DNA of 6,259 bases from an uncultured Fusobacteriaceae bacterium (GTDB lineage Bacteria > Fusobacteriota > Fusobacteriia > Fusobacteriales > Fusobacteriaceae): the NCBI GenBank assembly GCA_947072715.1, contig CAMTJB010000067.1, forward strand, positions 1-6,259, given 5' to 3'. This document shows, one piece after another, positions 5,752 to 6,259 of the stretch. The notes beneath the pieces were generated by a model. That model searched no databases. It was not told the origin of the DNA and saw nothing but the letters and a program-made list of their open reading frames with translations. Numbering within the stretch: the first letter of the stretch is position 1; each line of letters opens with the position of its first letter. The translations under genes and the position numbers were made by a program.

Positions 5752-6259
5752 ACATTCCAATTTGACTTCTTATTTCTGCTAAAATATCTATTCCATCTAT
5801 AGAATCTATCATTGCAAAAGGATCTGCATGTCTTACTTCTTTCCCATCTATTGATACTTTAACTGATAGAACATTAAATTTAACTTTTGCTCCACTTCCT
5901 TTCCCTACCTCAGCATTTCCTGTATCTATCTCTTGCATTTGCATTCTAAAGTCCATTATTAATGGAACATTTTTATATTCTCTTGCGGAACCATCATATA
6001 GCTGTAAAGAACCTTTAAGTGTATAGTCCTTTGCCTTTGGAGTGAAACTACAGTTTTGAGAATCAATATTTCTAAAATCCATCTCGAAAGTTATTGCTTC
6101 AAAGTGTCCGTCAATTACAACATCAACTTTTCCTCCGATTCCTGCTCCTTCTACTGTGTCTTTTAAATATGTGAATTTAGGTAAAGTTGCTTTAGCTACT
6201 CCAAGTAATCTATCACTTTCTTCAAACACATTAAAATTGTTCATTTTTGTTGGTATATC
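5750..6259 (-). CDS. FII: Major tail tube protein, P2 FII family; 5' end probably outside the window
   Basis: This protein forms the stacked rings of the inner tail tube, through which DNA passes and around which the sheath contracts. From the ATG at 6244 it is 164 residues, close to the usual size of P2 FII. Family features seen: an N-terminal NVF followed by GVAKATLPKF (residues 5-24), a glycine-rich GAGIGG (33-38), QEIDTGN (104-110), IDGKEV (132-137) and a C-terminal end of the form GID-LAEIR-QIGM. The ATG at 6244 has no ribosome binding site, unlike most genes here, and the frame stays open through the last 15 bases of the window (D-I-P-T-K before the Met). P2 FII also has several residues before its NVF, so the true start is probably beyond 6259. 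The gene ends in TAA directly against the ribosome binding site of the chaperone gene. The sheath gene would be expected upstream. The family call is secure; the start is not. Confidence 0.93.
   Translation of the reverse strand, partial: DIPTKMNNFNVFEESDRLLGVAKATLPKFTYLKDTVEGAGIGGKVDVVIDGHFEAITFEMDFRNIDSQNCSFTPKAKDYTLKGSLQLYDGSAREYKNVPLIMDFRMQMQEIDTGNAEVGKGSGAKVKFNVLSVKVSIDGKEVRHADPFAMIDSIDGIDILAEIRSQIGM

Noticed and set aside
5740..5760. Upstream TTG start for the chaperone at 5760
   Set aside because: It lies inside the tube gene, has no ribosome binding site, and the ATG at 5739 has a strong one.

Overview
This window is a single, tightly packed block of tail genes from a contractile-tailed (myovirus-type) phage, prophage or phage-tail-like particle. 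All genes are on the minus strand, so the genetic order runs from high to low coordinates. The DNA is very AT-rich, with Lys codons mostly AAA, Arg mostly AGA and Ile often ATA, and most genes have strong AGGAG-type ribosome binding sites. Together with the P2/Mu-like protein families, this suggests a low-GC anaerobe. Fusobacteriota is my first guess and a clostridial host the second; this is inference only.

Layout in transcription order: major tail tube protein (FII family, from the right edge to 5750); tail assembly chaperone E (5739-5383) with a probable -1 programmed frameshift at a GGGTTTT heptamer (5461-5455) giving a longer E-E' product that ends at 5279; tape measure gene (5264-2823), interrupted by two in-frame stops; tail protein X (2821-2618); late control protein D, the baseplate hub (2613-1501); baseplate spike V (1504-941); a protein resembling P2 gpU (925-452); baseplate wedge W/gp25 (443-120); and the first 42 codons of a further gene running off the left edge (127-1), where baseplate J would be expected.

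The products together would build the inner tube (FII) around the tape measure with the E/E-E' chaperones, then the baseplate: hub (D, X), iron-tipped membrane-piercing spike (V), tube terminator or completion factor (U-like) and wedge (W, then probably J). Most junctions are overlaps or gaps of a few bases, with the next ribosome binding site often inside the preceding gene's stop, so this is part of one late operon. No promoter, terminator, tRNA, repeat array, integrase, capsid or lysis gene is visible. Families are P2-like but the linear order is closer to Mu (tube, chaperone, tape measure, hub, spike, wedge).

The two points most worth a second look are the frameshifted chaperone, whose -1 frame opens exactly at the slippery site, and the tape measure gene, whose frame is intact across both sides of a TAA and a TGA only 15 bases apart. 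I do not see an entirely new kind of system here.
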